Assembly (NCBI GenBank): GCA_049518775.1
Contig: JBEKRL010000108.1
Location: 1-7,242 of the forward strand
Direction of reading: 5' to 3'
Length of the DNA stretch: 7,242 bases
Origin: Bog-877 sp049518775
GTDB lineage: Bacteria; Chloroflexota; Dormibacteria; Aeolococcales; Bog-877
Position numbers and translations under genes: made by a program. This document shows, one piece after another, positions 5,839 to 7,242 of the stretch. Every line of letters begins with the position of its first letter. Position 1 is the first letter of the stretch. Below the pieces are notes generated by a model that saw only the letters and a program-made list of their open reading frames with translations, made no database searches and had not been told where the DNA came from.

Positions 5839-6680
5839 CCTGTCCTCCGCCGCTCGGGCCGGACCTCGGCCGGGTGCAATGCCAGCGTCCTGCCGTCGGT
5901 ACTGAGCAGCACCGGACTCAGGGGGCTGACCGCCAGCCGGAAGAGGCGTTGCGCGATCGGCCGGAGCTGCTCGGGGGCGGCGGCCTCACCCACGGCGGCC
6001 ACCACCATGGCCCGGTCGGGGGCGACCAGGACCGCGTTTCCGTCTCCGCGCTGAGCCAGGGCGTGGAGGAACTCCGGCACCATCAGGAGGCTGCTGGAGA
6101 AGAGGATGTCATCGGTGAAGAGCCAGCGGCGCTCGCCCGGCCCCTCCAGAACCCGGCGCCAGCGTGCCAGGCGGAGGGGAGTGTTGTGGTCGGCGTGATG
6201 GACCAGCTCCGCCGAGCTGAGGCCTCCCGCGGCGGCCTCAGCCTGGGATACGCCCCGCATGGCATCACCGGGCAGGACCTCGGCCACGAAGGCGAGCAAA
6301 CCCCCGGGCAGTTCCCTGGTGGCCAGCTCGGCAAATCGGCTGAAGCTGCGGATGCTGCGGTCGCTCCTAACGCACCACACCAGGGCGCCCGGGTCCGGGG
6401 TGGGCCCTGCGTGTGCCGGACCCTGCTCGGCCGAGCTCAGCCTGGGTCCGGCGGCGGCCACGAAGCGGGAGATCTGCTCGGGAGCGGGAGCACCGGGCAG
6501 GTTGGCCTCGGCGAAGAGGGATTCCAGCGACATCGCCACCAGGGCGTTCTGCCTGCGCGCGAGGACCCCGAAGTCGTTGTCCCGAGGGGTGAACTCCCAG
6601 CCTGGGTAGCGAGCGCGCAGTTGCGTGAGGAGCCGCTCCTGGAACTGCTTCCGTGCCGCATCGAGCCGGAGGGAGGCCAT
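5805..6680 (-). CDS. DUF1444/YtpQ-like protein of unknown function
   Basis: A 291-residue soluble protein with no signal peptide or membrane segment. The N-terminal part (QFQERLLTQLRARYPGWEF, then ALVAMSLESLFAE at 46-58) and the C-terminal part (WLFTDDILFSSSLLM at 186-200, VLVAPDRAMVVAAVG at 217-231) resemble the pattern of the DUF1444/YtpQ family: a short helix, a charged strand, a DD-x-x-x-(S/A)SLLL-x-x-F motif and a V-A-x-P-x-R strand. The similarity is by eye and moderate. The function of that family is not established, so none is assigned. It is the first complete gene of the minus-strand train and overlaps the NlpC/P60 gene by 34 bp, so the two are probably co-translated. ATG 6680 follows TTGAGCG with no strong Shine-Dalgarno, so the exact start is uncertain. 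Codon use matches the downstream genes. Confidence 0.72.
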   Translation of the reverse strand: MASLRLDAARKQFQERLLTQLRARYPGWEFTPRDNDFGVLARRQNALVAMSLESLFAEANLPGAPAPEQISRFVAAAGPRLSSAEQGPAHAGPTPDPGALVWCVRSDRSIRSFSRFAELATRELPGGLLAFVAEVLPGDAMRGVSQAEAAAGGLSSAELVHHADHNTPLRLARWRRVLEGPGERRWLFTDDILFSSSLLMVPEFLHALAQRGDGNAVLVAPDRAMVVAAVGEAAAPEQLRPIAQRLFRLAVSPLSPVLLSTDGRTLALHPAEVRPERRRTGWRWLPGARSN

Positions 6681-6719
6681 CGCTCAACCAGCTCAGGTGC
6701 GGCCGCCGCCGTGGCCCAC

Positions 6720-6738
6720 CGTTGGCCGGGCCCCAACG
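6720..6738. repeat. Hairpin in the operon leader, near the DUF1444-like start
   Basis: Perfect 6-bp arms CGTTGG (6720-6725) and CCAACG (6733-6738) enclose a 7-nt GC-only centre. It lies 40-58 bp upstream of ATG 6680 on the coding (minus) strand. There is no T-run on either side, so it is not a classical terminator; a leader structure or protein-binding dyad is possible. Confidence 0.45.
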
Positions 6739-6769
6739 ATGTTCCCTCGACTGGCAGGCCGTGGGCGTG

Positions 6770-6813
6770 GGACATCCTGTCCGGTCATCCCCCGAGGGCT
6801 CAAGGGGATGACC
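6770..6813. promoter_or_regulatory. Paired inverted repeats in the operon leader
   Basis: A perfect 10-bp inverted repeat, GGTCATCCCC (6783-6792) and GGGGATGACC (6804-6813), surrounds an 11-nt centre. Immediately adjacent is a second dyad, GGACA-TCC-TGTCC (6770-6782). On the minus-strand mRNA the strong hairpin comes first, then the small one, about 90 nt before the DUF1444-like start. No T-tract follows on either strand. A 10-bp perfect stem is unlikely to be chance in a 160-bp leader, but its function (attenuator, operator or mRNA stabiliser) cannot be told from the sequence. Confidence 0.5.
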
Positions 6814-6862
6814 ACGACCAGCTGGGGGCCCGCCGGTAATTGGCTCGCAGCGTCACCTCCAC
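6800..6862 (-). CDS. Possible 20-residue leader peptide
   Basis: A GTG at 6862 opens a 20-codon frame whose C-terminal half reads NYRRAPSWSWSSP and which stops with TGA (6802-6800) inside the loop of the 10-bp leader hairpin. The GTG lies exactly 6 nt after a TACAGT -10-like box, so it could be read from a leaderless transcript; no Shine-Dalgarno is present. Stop-in-hairpin placement and clustered Trp/Ser codons are the layout of a ribosome-sensing attenuator, but the frame is short and could be accidental. Confidence 0.22.
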   Translation of the reverse strand: MEVTLRANYRRAPSWSWSSP

Positions 6863-6868
6863 AGGGTC

Positions 6869-6895
6869 ACTGTAGTCCTAGATGCCCCGGCTCAA
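6869..6895 (-). promoter_or_regulatory. Weak candidate promoter for the minus-strand operon
   Basis: On the minus strand TTGAGC (6890-6895) and TACAGT (6869-6874) each match four of six bases of the sigma-70-type -35 and -10 consensus, 15 bp apart, which is shorter than ideal. It lies about 190 bp upstream of the DUF1444-like start and would put the hairpins in the 5' leader. Tentative. Confidence 0.25.
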
Positions 6896-6971
6896 AGCCT
6901 GACCCAGACAACGCTCCGTCTCCCAGCAGGCTGGGACCCAACCCTGAGCTCGGGCGTGTCCCGATCGGTCT

Positions 6972-7242
6972 TCACCTGCCTGGCCGTGCTGGCCAGGATC
7001 CGGCCATCGGCCGGCGGTCGGAACGGACGCCCCCAGAGCGCGTGCCGCTGCCGGGGATTCCCACGTAGCCGGTGGCGGCGATCTTGCGACCTCTGATCTG
7101 CTCCACCGTCTCGGCCACGCCGACGGAGCAGGGCGCGGGTGCGTTGGCCGTCGCCGGGGAGAGGAGCCGGCACGAGGGCAAGACGCAGTTGGGCTCGGCC
7201 ACCTGGGCTGCGACCCCTCCGCAGGCCGACGCTGGAGCCCCC
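6972..7242 (-). CDS. Unrecognised 3' end of a gene entering from the right edge, possibly frameshifted
   Basis: A minus-strand frame is open from the window edge to TGA at 6974-6972, about 89 residues. The upstream two thirds have strong G/C third-position bias and include NCVLPSCRLLSPATANAP, APCSVGVAETVEQIRGRK and IAATGYVGIPGSG; four cysteines are present. The last third (RSDRRPMAGSWPARPGR) loses this bias, while another minus-strand frame, ending at 6892, becomes open with a more protein-like stretch (ADGRILASTARQVKTDRD). A frameshift or decay near 7040 is therefore possible. No family is recognised. It points the same way as the operon and is separated from it by roughly 300 bp. Confidence 0.3.
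   Translation of the reverse strand, partial: GAPASACGGVAAQVAEPNCVLPSCRLLSPATANAPAPCSVGVAETVEQIRGRKIAATGYVGIPGSGTRSGGVRSDRRPMAGSWPARPGR

Noticed and set aside
6783..6813. Intrinsic terminator
   Set aside because: The stem is strong, but no T-run follows on either strand and it lies upstream of an operon rather than after a gene.
5874..6839. 321-codon plus-strand ORF opposite the DUF1444-like gene
   Set aside because: Same antisense artefact; the minus frame has the coherent codon bias, overlap with the next gene and family-like motifs.
1..7242. CRISPR array, rRNA or IS terminal repeats
   Set aside because: No regularly spaced repeat series, rRNA-like conserved stretch or transposase with flanking inverted repeats was seen.

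Overview
The window is GC-rich, and its genes strongly prefer G or C at third codon positions. No rRNA, tRNA or other species-level marker is present. A high-GC soil-type bacterium (Actinomycetota, or Chloroflexota/Dormibacterota-like) would fit, but this is inference from base composition, codon use and the actinobacterial look of the integrase. The integrase uses A/T-ending codons more often than its neighbours, which suits a recently acquired mobile gene.

Layout. Positions 1-904 (minus) hold the N-terminal 301 residues of a tyrosine recombinase that runs off the left edge. Positions 905-1036 form its promoter and possible attachment region. From about 6900 down to 1037 nearly everything is one compact minus-strand gene train. 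In transcription order it holds: a leader with hairpins (about 6681-6895); a DUF1444/YtpQ-like protein (6680-5805); a cytoplasmic NlpC/P60 protein with an SH3b-like segment (5838-5086); a divergent MurD-like Mur ligase (5075-3522); a threonine-synthase-like PLP enzyme (3368-2286); an ATP-grasp ligase (2289-1102); and a 22-residue ATGA-coupled ORF (1105-1037) that looks like the stub of a lost gene. The last three reading frames are joined by ATGA stop/start overlaps. A LysW-family zinc-ribbon protein (about 57-60 residues) lies on the opposite strand, in the gap between the Mur ligase and PLP genes (3374 or 3383 to 3556). At 6972-7242 an unrecognised minus-strand frame runs in from the right edge.

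Possible joint function (inference). LysW proteins are amino-group carrier proteins: an ATP-grasp ligase links an amino acid to the carrier's C-terminal glutamate, enzymes modify it, and a peptidase releases it. This locus pairs a LysW-like carrier with two unrelated ATP-dependent amide-forming ligases, a fold-type II PLP enzyme that could make or modify an amino acid, and an NlpC/P60 protein of the kind that cleaves gamma-glutamyl bonds. None of the usual lysine or arginine LysW-pathway enzymes (kinase, reductase, aminotransferase, LysK-type peptidase) is visible. I read it as a candidate uncharacterised carrier-protein-dependent amino-acid or peptide pathway. The carrier's C-terminus (DEEK rather than EDWGE) and the missing NlpC/P60 catalytic residue are the main caveats. 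The integrase next to a truncated 3' end of the operon suggests that an integration event cut the locus.
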